Shown piece by piece: positions 49,514 to 58,049 of a stretch of DNA of 58,049 bases. The position numbers were made by a program, and so were the translations under genes. This DNA is from a candidate division WS1 bacterium. Its GTDB lineage: Bacteria; Armatimonadota; Zipacnadia; Zipacnadales; UBA5352. The stretch is from contig PXBW01000253.1 in NCBI GenBank assembly GCA_003566775.1, positions 1 through 58,049 on the forward strand, in the 5' to 3' direction. A model generated the notes under the pieces. The model ran no database searches. It had not been told where the DNA came from and saw nothing but the letters and a program-made list of their open reading frames with translations. The first letter of the stretch is position 1. The number at the start of each line of letters is the position of its first letter.

Positions 49514-51250
49514 CTATGGCAACTCCAGCTTCGTTGCTTTCCGGGAAGCCAGTTCGACCGTGCGCCAGCCGGTATTACGCAGGGCAATGCCAACTTTCAC
49601 CGGCTCGTGAGCATCATTCCACAGTAGCACCTCGGCGCCCGCCGCGGGCAGCGATCTGACCAGCGCAGCGACACTTTCCGGCAGATGCTCCCGGCCATTC
49701 GGCTGGCGATAGCACACCAGTGGCTCCTCCTGACAGAGGCGACGCACCATCCCCGCAGCCAGCGGGAACAAAGCTCCGGTGACGTTACCGTAGCCACCGT
49801 CGCGCCCGTGACCGGAGGCGACCGCTGCGACAGTGGTGCCCCCGCAACCGTGATCGCGCCCATCGCGCAGCGAAAGCCTTGCCAGCGCCATCCTCGTCGC
49901 GACAGTCTGAAGTGCTCGCGTCGCCGGCAGATCATCTCCCTCGATCAGATAGGCAAGCATAAGGGAGGGCGGCGGCAGGGCATGGGTGGGACGCAACGCT
50001 CCCGCCGCGCTCTCCCAACCCCAGCGCACCATGTCATTGCGTTTGCCGATACCGGCCACTGGTGTTCGGTTCAGTGGTTCAGCAATCAATGCGGGCGTCT
50101 CGGCTCGCGTTCCGGTCACGGGTCGCTCCCCGACAAGCTCCTCATACTGATCCGCGTACTCATCCAGCAGGCCCTCGGCGAATGGGTTGTCGCTAAGTGA
50201 CGCGTACAGCCGCGCCGCCGCCAGGGCGTAGCCCGAGACGCGTGTCTGATCGAGGAATCTGAGCATCCCATCCAATCCTGCCAGCGTTTCTTCGATGCCC
50301 GCCCGCAGTCGCTCCTCAACGTCGCCATCGAGTGACCGGTCCCCGGTCGCGGTGCGATAACGCGCAAGCAATGCCCCCGGCGGATTCGAGTAGGGGTCCG
50401 CCAGTGCGGGCATTAGGGCCTCGCAGATTCTGCGTGCGCCGTCGGCGTAACGCTGCTCCCCCGTGATCTCGTAAAGGTCCAGAAATACATCCACCGTGCC
50501 TCCCGGCACATGAGGCTCGACTCCCTCGAGGTCTGAGGTTGACTGATGATGTGCGCCGATAGCCTTCATGACCTCTTCTCGATCGGCCTCGGTGTCGCCG
50601 GAGCGTATGACCGTGGGGAACTCACTCTCCGAAGCCCCGAGGATCGCCTCTGCCCAGCGGTCGGCGTAATCGGTGGCAAGGTCAAGATAGCGCTGCTCAT
50701 TGGTTATCTCACGCGCCACCAGCGCCAGCTGGATAAGACGAAAGTGATCGGGCACCTCATACCCCGCCGATGCGCCGGAGCCGACGCGTTCACTACCTAT
50801 ACGCCAGCTCAGGAAGCGGTGCTCGTCATGGCAGTACCAATCGGGCACGCTATCCACCCAGTTGCCGATGTGGTGGGCTGCATCGACGATCAACTCGGCG
50901 GTCACGTCGTCCGGGGCCACTCGCCACAGACGGCAGAGAAAGAACGTGAAGATCTCTGTCTGGTGATGCGCTTCGCCCTCGGGGTAGAAGCCGTGTGTCA
51001 TGTGCTCGCGCGACCACCGCGCGAAGCCGTCGCGCAGATAGCGCGCGAAGTCGATCGCCTCCGGACAGCCGAATAACTGATGGAACCCGAACCATGAAGA
51101 GATGAAGGTGCCCTCGTCATGGCCGCCGCGGTACGCGATGGATCGATGGCGTTCGACGGCCTCCTCAATCCATCCACGCATCTGGTCACGCGTATCGAAG
51201 AATGCGCGGGCCCACTCGGGCGTATGCGATTCTGACCTCTGATCTTTCAT
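49514..51250 (-). CDS. Alpha/alpha-toroid protein, possible glycosidase or lyase
   Basis: A 578-residue protein without signal peptide. It shows many short helices typical of an (alpha/alpha)6 barrel, with repeating aromatic and acidic segments such as YRGGHDEGTFISSWFGFHQ, HMTHGFYPEGEAHHQTEIF and FLSWRIGSERVGSG. The barrel probably binds an oligosaccharide. The last 80 residues form a beta domain. I do not recognise the exact family; glycoside hydrolases of GH127- or lyase-like type are possible. The start is uncertain: ATG at 51250 chosen; a GTG at 51268 is an alternative. The ADP-ribosylglycohydrolase gene ends 30 bases upstream, so the two are probably cotranscribed. Confidence 0.65.
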   Translation of the reverse strand: MKDQRSESHTPEWARAFFDTRDQMRGWIEEAVERHRSIAYRGGHDEGTFISSWFGFHQLFGCPEAIDFARYLRDGFARWSREHMTHGFYPEGEAHHQTEIFTFFLCRLWRVAPDDVTAELIVDAAHHIGNWVDSVPDWYCHDEHRFLSWRIGSERVGSGASAGYEVPDHFRLIQLALVAREITNEQRYLDLATDYADRWAEAILGASESEFPTVIRSGDTEADREEVMKAIGAHHQSTSDLEGVEPHVPGGTVDVFLDLYEITGEQRYADGARRICEALMPALADPYSNPPGALLARYRTATGDRSLDGDVEERLRAGIEETLAGLDGMLRFLDQTRVSGYALAAARLYASLSDNPFAEGLLDEYADQYEELVGERPVTGTRAETPALIAEPLNRTPVAGIGKRNDMVRWGWESAAGALRPTHALPPPSLMLAYLIEGDDLPATRALQTVATRMALARLSLRDGRDHGCGGTTVAAVASGHGRDGGYGNVTGALFPLAAGMVRRLCQEEPLVCYRQPNGREHLPESVAALVRSLPAAGAEVLLWNDAHEPVKVGIALRNTGWRTVELASRKATKLELP

Positions 51251-51280
51251 CGATGGTGCATTCTCCACGGCGGCTGGATA

Positions 51281-52219
51281 TCAGGACATCTTCTGGACGG
51301 TGACGCGGCAGAGCGTCTCGGCAACGCCCTCGATTCCTCTGCGCAGGGGAAGCTCCTGCAGCCAGCGGACTGGAATCGCCTCCTGGCCGTTGTGAGCGCC
51401 GGTCATGGCACCTGCGATCGCCGCCCTGGTATCGGTGTCACCGCCCGCAACGATGCTCGACACCGTTGTCTCCGGAAGATCGTCGGGGGATCGAAGGAAG
51501 CAGTAGAACGCGCTGGGCACCGTCTCGAACGCGGCACCCCCCAGGCCGAGATGCTGCAGTGAGCTTAGCGGTGATTCTTCGGCTTCGATCAGCCGTGCGC
51601 ATTCCGAGAGTCCGTCGGCGACGCGCGAGGGCTCCAGACGGTCGAGAATCTCGAGGATGATAGTCTCTGGGTCGAGCCTCCCGGAGGCTGCGCGAGCGAC
51701 GGCGTAGGCCACCGCAAGTCCACCGGCAATCGCCTCATCATTGCGATGTGTGATCACCGCACAGGTGCGCACGTCCTCATCGAGGCCCTCAATAGATCTC
51801 ACGTGGTACAGACCGATCGGAGCGACACGCATTGCCACGCCGTTGCCGGCGGCGTACTCGCCCTTCTCGCCGGCCTCCCACCACTCCGTGCCGGTCTGAA
51901 GCCGCTTCATTGCGTGATAGGTGGCCCTGCCGATCCCACGCCCCCCCGTCTCAAACCACGCGAGATAGCGGCGGGCAAGATCCTCTCCGTCAATATCTCC
52001 CGTCTCAGCCAGTGACTTGGCGGTGGCCACCAGCATCGATGTGTCATCAGTCCACTCGCCCATCGTCATGGACCCAGGATCAAAGCGGCCATCATAGTAA
52101 GCTTCTGCCAGATCTGTGCCCGAATATCCCTCGTAGGCGGCGCCGAGGCAGTCTCCAACCGCCGCTGCAAGCAGGCTCCCGGTAAAGCGGGACGTGATTC
52201 CCGGCTCTGAACTTGTCAT
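51281..52219 (-). CDS. ADP-ribosylglycohydrolase family protein
   Basis: A 312-residue all-alpha enzyme of the DraG/ARH family, which removes ADP-ribose from proteins or hydrolyses related glycosides. The metal-binding motifs are DCLGAAYEG, EWTDDTSMLV, YAAGNGVAMRVAPIG and IVAGGDTDTRAAIAGAMTGA. ATG at 52219. It shares an operon with the alpha/alpha-toroid protein, unlike DraG of nitrogen fixers, so a catabolic role on a sugar nucleotide or glycoside is likely. Confidence 0.9.
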   Translation of the reverse strand: MTSSEPGITSRFTGSLLAAAVGDCLGAAYEGYSGTDLAEAYYDGRFDPGSMTMGEWTDDTSMLVATAKSLAETGDIDGEDLARRYLAWFETGGRGIGRATYHAMKRLQTGTEWWEAGEKGEYAAGNGVAMRVAPIGLYHVRSIEGLDEDVRTCAVITHRNDEAIAGGLAVAYAVARAASGRLDPETIILEILDRLEPSRVADGLSECARLIEAEESPLSSLQHLGLGGAAFETVPSAFYCFLRSPDDLPETTVSSIVAGGDTDTRAAIAGAMTGAHNGQEAIPVRWLQELPLRRGIEGVAETLCRVTVQKMS

Positions 52220-52515
52220 CAGGTCAACGACCTCGCTCCCTCTCCCGGTATCGGAAGATAGGCGTTTGCAGGCGTGTCTGTCGGGCAATGTCATTCGCGG
52301 ATCAACTCACAACCATCAAGGTTCTTCACCATCAGCCGTCAAACCTCCTTCATGGCCGGGACATCACGGGGCGCCCGAATACCAATGGCCGCCGAGGCTG
52401 TCCACGGGATCCTGCATTCCTCAACCCTGCGATGATCTGTGGAGGCATGAACGCAGTTAGATCGCCGATTTCCGCCGTGGAGCCCCTCCGATATGAAGGA
52501 TATCCAGTACGGAAG

Positions 52516-52545
52516 CGCGGGCAGACCGGTAATGGCCTGCCCGCG
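52516..52545 (-). terminator. Hairpin after the porin gene
   Basis: CGCGGGCAG (52516-52524) and CTGCCCGCG (52537-52545) pair perfectly over nine bases about 30 bases past the porin stop. No T run. The gap 52220-52577 contains nothing else I can name. Confidence 0.45.
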
Positions 52546-52577
52546 GAAGCGCAGATCTGCTTAAACCAGTGAACGGA

Positions 52578-53594
52578 TCAGCGGAATTGGTACTGCCACT
52601 GGATCCCGAGCATATCCTCGGAGGGGCTGCCACTTCGCCCGTCCACCGTGCCCCGGCGTGACCAATTGCCGTTGCTGTACTGCAGGGTGAGGTAACCACT
52701 GTCGTACACGCGATGCCGCACACCCACCGTCCAGGCATCGAATGATGCACAGTTGTCATCGTCTACACGCGCATTGAACTCCTCGTAGCGTGCGAAGAGG
52801 ACGTTCTTATCATCCTCGAGATCGTAGACGCCCTGCAGGTACCATCCATCGCGGCTTGCACCCAGCAGGTCACCATCGGCCCATTCAGCCTGGAAGCCCC
52901 ACGGATCGGCGAACTTGCGGACGTACGCGTTGACCGCGTTCCGGCTGGTGCTTATGCCTGCGCCATCGACGTAGTTACCATCCATCCATGACAGGCCGAA
53001 CTGCCCCCAGTCCTGCTGCCACTTGAGGTGAAGCTCGACGTTCTTGTCGTCATCAAGATCGCCCGAGCGGAACTGCCCGTTCACAATGCCGAAGATAGCG
53101 AGCGGTTCCTCGGGGGACTGTGGGCTGCGTCGGACGTAGACGCCACGATCGGCAGGGCCCTGCCAGTAGAATCCGGGGCCTGCTTCGAGAATCCGTGCGC
53201 GCTCGAAGGGCAGACGGACTGCGGAAGGCTCCCAGCCCTCCAGTCCGAACCAGGTCGGTACCTGACCGGCCTGAATTGCCCACTCGTCATCCAGTCGATA
53301 ATCCACGAACGCAAGGAACAGGTCAACGTTGGGATCGTCCGGACCCACCCTCGAAAAACAGATGACTCCCGTGCTGCGGTGATCCATCTGTGCGCGCAAT
53401 GTGATGAACATGCGCCTGAACTGGAACTGATCGGCCTGATCCGCGCCTTCAGTACCGAGATGGTCGAGGTAACGGAACTGAAAGTACCCCGAGACGTCGA
53501 GTCGATCGTACCAACTCTCCTCTTCTGCGGTGGCGAGGCCCAGGCACAGGAGCATGGCGACAACCACCACGCAGATGGTGAGACGTTTCATCAT
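52578..53594 (-). CDS. Outer-membrane porin (phosphate-selective porin O/P-like)
   Basis: A 338-residue beta-barrel protein with signal peptide (MMKRLTICVVVVAMLLCLGLATA). The pattern of amphipathic strands is clear, for example WYDRLDVSGYFQFRYL, DQFQFRRMFITLRAQMDH, AIQAGQVPTWFGLEGWEPSAV and the C-terminal MLGIQWQYQFR, ending in an aromatic-rich strand. Together with the lack of a Gram-positive sortase signal it indicates that the host has an outer membrane. It probably takes up small anions or sugar acids. The start ATG is at 53594. Confidence 0.85.
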   Translation of the reverse strand: MMKRLTICVVVVAMLLCLGLATAEEESWYDRLDVSGYFQFRYLDHLGTEGADQADQFQFRRMFITLRAQMDHRSTGVICFSRVGPDDPNVDLFLAFVDYRLDDEWAIQAGQVPTWFGLEGWEPSAVRLPFERARILEAGPGFYWQGPADRGVYVRRSPQSPEEPLAIFGIVNGQFRSGDLDDDKNVELHLKWQQDWGQFGLSWMDGNYVDGAGISTSRNAVNAYVRKFADPWGFQAEWADGDLLGASRDGWYLQGVYDLEDDKNVLFARYEEFNARVDDDNCASFDAWTVGVRHRVYDSGYLTLQYSNGNWSRRGTVDGRSGSPSEDMLGIQWQYQFR

Positions 53595-53913
53595 GTTACC
53601 CTCCCAGAAATGGACTGTGCAGTTTGAACGAGCGCTGATTCGCGCCGCACCGGATCTTCACCGGACGATAACGCGAGTTTCACTCATGCCCCGACTGAGT
53701 CACAATCACCGCCCTTTCTTCTGAGACGACCGTTTTCTGGGCGGAGTCGACGAGCGCTACTGCCCCCTGCATTTTGCGACACCGCACGAAGCACGGCCAT
53801 CTCCGGTGAACTCTTGCGACCGTTCCTCGGTATGCACCCCAATACCTCCTGACGCCCGGCAACATGTCCGAACAGGTGCCGTTTTCGTTCGTCGCATCGC
53901 TACCCGTGCCACT
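53595..53913. other. Intergenic region upstream of porin
   Basis: 319 bases with no recognised coding sequence or RNA. An inverted ACTCA-tgccccgac-TGAGT lies at about 53677-53699. No convincing sigma-70 promoter was found for the porin gene. Confidence 0.4.
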
Positions 53914-54339
53914 CTATCCGTTGATCAGCCTGACGAGTCCCCCGGCCTGTGCGGAGATGAACTCGAATGCCCCGATCAACCTCAGACCGGTGATGACGAG
54001 GAACACGCCGAAAGCCTTCTTCAGTGTTTCCGCCGGCAGGTAGTTGGCAAGGGGGGCCCCGAAGGCCATGGTGCCGACCACCGTTCCGACCATCAGACCC
54101 GCCGCGACACGCCAGTCAACAGCACCGTAGGAGAAGTGATGCCTTAACACTCCCGCGATCGAGCCCGGGATAATCACCGCGAGAGAGGTAGCTACAGCGA
54201 TATTCGGCTCTTTGTGCCACAAGAATATAAGCGCCGGTACCATTAGCGCGCCGCCGCCGATTCCGAACAGGCCGGAAGCAGTCCCTACCGCCACTCCCAC
54301 GCCAATGTACTTTAAGAAGCTGACTATTACCGCAGGCAT
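53914..54339 (-). CDS. TauE/SafE-like sulfite exporter, half length
   Basis: A 141-residue membrane protein. The family motif GLFGIGGGALMVPALIFLW lies at residues 23-41, followed by three to four helices. Full-length family members have about 250 residues and two such repeats. The protein may dimerise or be a natural half-transporter; the reading frame shows no sign of a frameshift. It starts 36 bases after the PfkB-kinase gene in the same operon. Confidence 0.8.
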   Translation of the reverse strand: MPAVIVSFLKYIGVGVAVGTASGLFGIGGGALMVPALIFLWHKEPNIAVATSLAVIIPGSIAGVLRHHFSYGAVDWRVAAGLMVGTVVGTMAFGAPLANYLPAETLKKAFGVFLVITGLRLIGAFEFISAQAGGLVRLING

Positions 54340-54375
54340 TACATCTTCCTTCTTTCGTGTATCTTGCGTGATCCG

Positions 54376-55398
54376 TCAGGAGCGCATCCTGGTCTTTCTG
54401 GTGAACTGCAATGCCTCATCCCAGTTGAGTATGCCACGGTTCGCGCCTGGATGCGAGATCACGGAAGCGGAGTTTGCCGCCGCCAGCCTCAATGCTTCCT
54501 CCACGCACTTTCCGTGCCAGAGCGCTGAGATGAAGCCTGAGGCGAATGCGTCGCCGGCTCCAACGGTTGCCCTGACCTCCACGTCGTAAGCCGGGATCGT
54601 GTAGTGTGCGCGTACGTCGGAGGCCATCGCTCCACGCGGACCGTCGGTGATGACCACTATGTCCACCCCACACTCATGCACCTGTCGGCACATCTCCCGC
54701 ACGTCACCATCGCCCCGGTCGGGCTTTACTCCGGTGAGCGCGCGCATCTCCTCCACGTTCTGGAAGATCACATGGGTGTTGTACAGCAGGTCCCTGTGAT
54801 CCTCCAGCCCCTGTTCAATCTGCGAGGTCCCGAGATTCAGGGCCAGCTTGATGCCGTGCTCCCCGGCGAATCGACCGAGCTTCGGGTAGAGCCGCCAACT
54901 GCCGCCCGCCAGTGCTCCAACGTACATCCATCCGACTTCGGCAGTCCTCTCCCAGGGAATATCGTCCTCGTTCAGTTCCCGGGCCGCGCCTCGATGCACC
55001 AGGACAGTGCGTTCTCCCGTGAAAGTGGTTATGATCGTGGAATAGCCGGTGCCTGAAGTCTCTGAGTAGGCCATCAGATCCGTTCCAACACCCATCTCTT
55101 CAAGTCGGCTCCGCACTCTTCTACCGGGGTCATCGCGACCGACACGAACGATCGCGGCGGCATCCATGCCCTGCCGAGCGAAGGTGATCGCGGTGTTCAG
55201 GGCGCCCCCACCTACAGTGATCTCAATCTCGTTTACGTGCATCTTGCCGCCGTACTCCAGTGCCATGAACCGCTGATTGCCACGCGAATCGGCAACTGTG
55301 ATGACGTTCGCGTCATCACACTGGATCATGACGTCCTCGGTCGCACTTCCGACTGTGACAATGTCCGGCGGCGTTACCCCGCTGCCGCTCTCTTCCAT
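54376..55398 (-). CDS. PfkB-family sugar kinase (ribokinase-like)
   Basis: A 340-residue kinase. Its N-terminal motif is ITVGGGALNTAITFARQG, and the ATP/active-site motif is ATVGAGDAFASGF. Catalytic aspartate is in VGAGDAF. It phosphorylates a sugar or nucleoside; specificity cannot be read from the sequence. Start ATG 55398. It heads an operon with the TauE-like gene and is divergent from the YegS-like gene. Confidence 0.92.
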   Translation of the reverse strand: MEESGSGVTPPDIVTVGSATEDVMIQCDDANVITVADSRGNQRFMALEYGGKMHVNEIEITVGGGALNTAITFARQGMDAAAIVRVGRDDPGRRVRSRLEEMGVGTDLMAYSETSGTGYSTIITTFTGERTVLVHRGAARELNEDDIPWERTAEVGWMYVGALAGGSWRLYPKLGRFAGEHGIKLALNLGTSQIEQGLEDHRDLLYNTHVIFQNVEEMRALTGVKPDRGDGDVREMCRQVHECGVDIVVITDGPRGAMASDVRAHYTIPAYDVEVRATVGAGDAFASGFISALWHGKCVEEALRLAAANSASVISHPGANRGILNWDEALQFTRKTRMRS

Positions 55399-55622
55399 GG
55401 TGCGTCCCGCCTCTTACGTGGATCGAGGGATGATTACATCGCTGGAGGGCCGCTACGTATTCGACCTCGGCTGCCGAGAATCCTTTCTGCCGACGGACGA
55501 TTGACAGATGAGATGATGCCTGCATCTTTCAATAGCGATGCGAATAGCTGTCTGCGCAACTCCGACGGCGAGTTCGTGTCAAAGCTACCTGAGGAGCAGC
55601 GAAGACTCCGGGATCCTGATAA

Positions 55623-56507
55623 ATGCGTATTCTGCTGATATTCAACCCTGCGGCCGGGCGCTGCACTCGTTCAGATCGCGCTGGCCCTGTCACCGATGCC
55701 TTCGAAGCGGGCGGATGGGACGTTACCCTCAGGCACACCCCCGGCCCCGGCGGAGCGGCAAAGCTCGCGCGCCAGGGCGCCGAGGAGGGCTGCGAAGCCG
55801 TGTTCGCCTGCGGTGGAGACGGCACACTCTCAGAGGTGGTTGCAGGTCTTCTCGGCACCGATGTTCCCGCCGGGATTGTGCCGACCGGTACCGGGAACGA
55901 CTTCGCCCGCACGATCGGCCTCCCGCTCGACCCGATCGCAGCCGTGCACCGCTGTCTCGCAGGCGGGCCCGCGGAGATCGATCTGCTCGAGATAGACGGC
56001 GAGCGAGGCCCCGCTGTGAACATAGCCGGCGTCGGCTTCGACGCACGGGTAGCACGGCGCGTCAATAGCCGCAGTCGGATTACCGGCGGACTTGCCGCAT
56101 ATCTCACATCGGTCGGGGTGGAACTCGCTCGAAATCGTCCTACCGAGATCGCGATGACCGTTGACGGCGCGAGATGGCGCGGCAGCGCGCTGCTGGTGGC
56201 CGTGGCCAACGCACGATCCTACGGTGCAGGTATGATGATCGCTCCCCAGGCCGAGATCGATGATGGTAAGCTCGACGTCGTGCTCGTCGAGCACATGTCG
56301 CGTAGTCGCTTTGTCACCAGCTTTCCAAAGGTTATGCGCGGCACGCACCTGCGGCATCCCGCGGTGCGCGCCTGGCAGGGCCGGGAAGTGACGATCAGCA
56401 CCGATCTACCCACCCCTGTGCTGATCGATGGCGATGTCAGGGGCGAGACACCTCTGCGGGTTCGCATTGCGCCCCGACGAGCCATGGTCTGGATGCCGGG
56501 GCGTTGA
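55623..56507 (+). CDS. YegS/BmrU-type lipid kinase (diacylglycerol kinase catalytic domain)
   Basis: A 294-residue cytoplasmic lipid kinase of the DAGK_cat family. The nucleotide-binding motifs are FACGGDGTLSEVV and GIVPTGTGNDFARTIG. The C-terminal beta domain ends HLRHPAVRAWQGREVTIST and PVLIDGDVRGETPLRVRI, typical for the family. It would phosphorylate diacylglycerol or a related lipid. The organism thus has this and the membrane kinase at 3435-4199. ATG 55623. Confidence 0.93.
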   Translation: MRILLIFNPAAGRCTRSDRAGPVTDAFEAGGWDVTLRHTPGPGGAAKLARQGAEEGCEAVFACGGDGTLSEVVAGLLGTDVPAGIVPTGTGNDFARTIGLPLDPIAAVHRCLAGGPAEIDLLEIDGERGPAVNIAGVGFDARVARRVNSRSRITGGLAAYLTSVGVELARNRPTEIAMTVDGARWRGSALLVAVANARSYGAGMMIAPQAEIDDGKLDVVLVEHMSRSRFVTSFPKVMRGTHLRHPAVRAWQGREVTISTDLPTPVLIDGDVRGETPLRVRIAPRRAMVWMPGR

Positions 56508-56513
56508 AGAGAC

Positions 56514-57254
56514 TCAGTCGGGCATTCCGTCAACCGCTGCTTGAAAGATCTCCTCCTGAGTGAGGACGCGATCGAAGACCTTCAACTCGTCGATCGCCCC
56601 GTCAAATGCGTAGGCGTTCTTGCGGCCGACGTAGTTGCCGATGACGATGGAGCGGGTGCCCGGCATGATTGGGCCGTCAACCTCCGCCACCTCCGCGAGA
56701 TCGCAGTTGATGTAAGCTCGCAACTGCGCGCCGTCCCACGTCACCGCCACGTGATGCCAGAATCCCGGTTCGATCGACCAGTTCTCGGTGCTTATCTGCG
56801 GCTCCTCGCCGTCGGCGGTGCCGAACTGGAAGATCAGTCGCGCCCAGAAGTAGCGCAGCCTCCACCCCGGCCACGGCGGGTCGCCCGCGCGGTCTCCCTT
56901 GTTGCCGATGATCCCGTGGGCACCCTGGCGCTGCCCGGGCCTGATCCACGCCATCACGGTCATCTCATCGGGTGCGGCGATGCCCTCGATGTTCTCGACC
57001 AGCAGGTACTGCTCGAGTTCGCGGTGGAAACGCAGGGCATTGCCCGCGACGCCGGGGACCACCTCCGGCACCGCGTCGCCGCTTCCGTGTGCCGTGGCGT
57101 CATGCCCGTTGCCCGTGACATCCGCCACCACGCCCTCGGCGATCTGCTCCATCGACCAGTGCGCAATTGGCTCCGGCGCCTGCGCAAGCGCGGTGCAGGC
57201 GCACAGCAGCAGCGCAGCAGCAGCAATCGACAGGGCCCTCATGCTATTGCGCAT
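56514..57254 (-). CDS. Secreted LamG/concanavalin-like protein
   Basis: A 246-residue protein with signal peptide (ALSIAAAALLLCACTALAQA) and a LamG-like jelly roll: AHWSMEQIAEGVVADVTGNGHDATAHG, MTVMAWIRPGQRQGAHGIIGNKGD and GFWHHVAVTWDGAQLRAYINC, then GAIDELKVFDRVLTQEEI. It binds carbohydrate. ATG 57254 follows AGGAGGT and overlaps the upstream gene; an ATG four codons later is an alternative. Cotranscribed with the discoidin-like protein. Confidence 0.85.
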   Translation of the reverse strand: MRNSMRALSIAAAALLLCACTALAQAPEPIAHWSMEQIAEGVVADVTGNGHDATAHGSGDAVPEVVPGVAGNALRFHRELEQYLLVENIEGIAAPDEMTVMAWIRPGQRQGAHGIIGNKGDRAGDPPWPGWRLRYFWARLIFQFGTADGEEPQISTENWSIEPGFWHHVAVTWDGAQLRAYINCDLAEVAEVDGPIMPGTRSIVIGNYVGRKNAYAFDGAIDELKVFDRVLTQEEIFQAAVDGMPD

Positions 57255-58049
57255 AGACCTCGACCTCCTGGATAGCGGCGCCTCGCGTGTCCTCGGCGAC
57301 TTCCGTCACCACGAGGCGGAGAGTGTCACTCGTCACGGCATCGAAGCTCACTTCCAGCCGCTCCTCGCCGGAGACCTCCGCGACGGTCGCCCATTCGTCC
57401 TCACCCTCAGTCGGGACCTGCACCTGCAGGCCCAGCACGTTGGTGGTGTACACGATCACGCGGGAGAAGCTCTCCTCCTCCGGCCAGTGCAAAGCCAGCC
57501 ACTGCTCACCGCCCACCGTGTGATCCGCGCGCCAGCCCATGCCTGTCTCGACACCGTCCACCACGCGGGCGGGGGTGTTGCCGTACCGCGCGCCGGATGA
57601 GACCGTCACTTCGACGCCGCGGTCCTCGAAGGCGAGATTGCCGGGCTTCTTGCGCGCGGCGTCGGCCTCTGCGATCTCCCGGATGATCGTCTCCAGCAGG
57701 GGACGGTCCGCCAGGGCATCGTTGGTGGTGTATATGTGCGTGGCGTAGATGTCAAAGCCGTCGCTGATCGCGCCACCCGCGGTCTGCACCTGCCGCCCCT
57801 CGCCGACGACGTGCAGGCGCTCGGGGAGGCCCTCGATCGCGATGCTCGCCTGCTGCGGCTCAGTGGCGGTGCTGACCGCAAAGACATAGAGTTCCCCTTC
57901 AGCCCGCCGGACCGCCACGTGCATGTGCTCGGGCTGGTCGGCATCGACGGACACCTCGTCGGGAGCGTCGGGCGCGAGGATCGCGGCCTGCAGGTCCAGC
58001 GCCTCGCGGCAGAGATAGTCCATGCCCAGACCGAGGTCCGGGTAGTTCT
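57244..58049 (-). CDS. Protein with C-terminal discoidin (F5/8 type C)-like domain, 5' end outside window
   Basis: The reading frame is open to the last base, so the protein's N-terminus lies beyond the window. Visible from the first residues, NYPDLGLGMDYLCREALDLQAAILAPD, is probably the end of a catalytic domain such as a glycosidase. Then comes a beta-sandwich of about 90 residues (residues with LYVFAVSTATEPQQASIAI) and a C-terminal discoidin-like domain with VTVSSGARYGNTPARVVDGVETGMGWRAD and SFDAVTSDTLRLVV. The C-terminus EVEVYAQ is common for this domain. The LamG gene overlaps its end. Confidence 0.75.
   Translation of the reverse strand, partial: NYPDLGLGMDYLCREALDLQAAILAPDAPDEVSVDADQPEHMHVAVRRAEGELYVFAVSTATEPQQASIAIEGLPERLHVVGEGRQVQTAGGAISDGFDIYATHIYTTNDALADRPLLETIIREIAEADAARKKPGNLAFEDRGVEVTVSSGARYGNTPARVVDGVETGMGWRADHTVGGEQWLALHWPEEESFSRVIVYTTNVLGLQVQVPTEGEDEWATVAEVSGEERLEVSFDAVTSDTLRLVVTEVAEDTRGAAIQEVEVYAQ

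Noticed and set aside
1-58049. CRISPR arrays, tRNA and rRNA genes, prophage genes.
   Set aside because: No direct-repeat arrays with spacers, no tRNA cloverleaf or CCA end in intergenic regions and no phage structural genes were seen.

Overview
The window looks like a GC-rich chromosomal segment from a diderm bacterium with an anaerobic or microaerophilic lifestyle. A signal-peptide-bearing beta-barrel porin (52578-53594) implies an outer membrane. Rubrerythrin, a desulforedoxin, a flavodiiron protein and rubredoxin form an oxygen and peroxide defence cluster typical of anaerobes. Other features are usually associated with Firmicutes and related Terrabacteria: a T-box leader on pheST, CdaA/CdaR and a PgpH-type c-di-AMP phosphodiesterase. 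The sugar-metabolism set (Gfo/Idh/MocA, DUF1080, xylose-isomerase-like TIM barrel, URO-D-like, LamG, RAYT with palindromes) recalls Armatimonadota or Planctomycete-like lineages. I infer a deep-branching diderm such as Armatimonadota. No rRNA marker is present, so this is not proven.

Layout. 1-4199 (+) is a housekeeping operon: phoH (5' end outside the window), pgpH-like, ybeY and a fusion of an undecaprenol/diacylglycerol-kinase domain with a PAP2 phosphatase domain. 4273-7137 (+) is the oxidative-stress module: PerR-like regulator, rubrerythrin, a 44-residue desulforedoxin with an ATT start, flavodiiron protein and rubredoxin. Two matching TAATNATTA boxes suggest one regulon. 7320-9116 is a CocE-type hydrolase. 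9144-14905 (-) is the translation block infC-rpmI-rplT-spoU, then T-box-pheS-pheT. 15422-19526 holds an epimerase, a Gfo/Idh/MocA oxidoreductase, an orphan HsdS-like specificity protein and a NagB-like protein with an altered active site.

19707-28023 (-) is the MoxR-DUF58-TgpA operon, extended by a large secreted alpha/beta hydrolase and a DUF4139-like secreted protein. 28107-28795 is a RAYT transposase bracketed by perfect inverted palindromic repeats. 28812-33246 carries a TIM-barrel isomerase, a 3-methyladenine glycosylase, a possible structured RNA, an enolase-superfamily enzyme and a URO-D-like protein. 33325-36646 (-) is an envelope-stress-like locus: ECF sigma factor, zinc-finger/FecR anti-sigma factor, secreted repeat protein and M48 protease. 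36737-38649 has archease divergent from a baeRF-family protein. 38775-41626 is Lon and Hsp20. 41732-45597 is cdaA-cdaR-glmS behind a clear promoter. 45746-58049 contains a sugar transferase, a DUF1080 protein, a DegT aminotransferase, an alpha/alpha-toroid protein, an ADP-ribosylglycohydrolase, the porin, a half-length TauE, a PfkB kinase, a YegS-like lipid kinase and two secreted carbohydrate-associated proteins, the last running off the window.

The genes form three coherent systems: c-di-AMP turnover coupled to cell-wall precursor synthesis (CdaA, CdaR, GlmS, PgpH and the kinase/phosphatase fusion), PerR-type peroxide and oxygen defence, and uptake and catabolism of sugars or glycans. No CRISPR array, prophage, rRNA or tRNA gene was seen.
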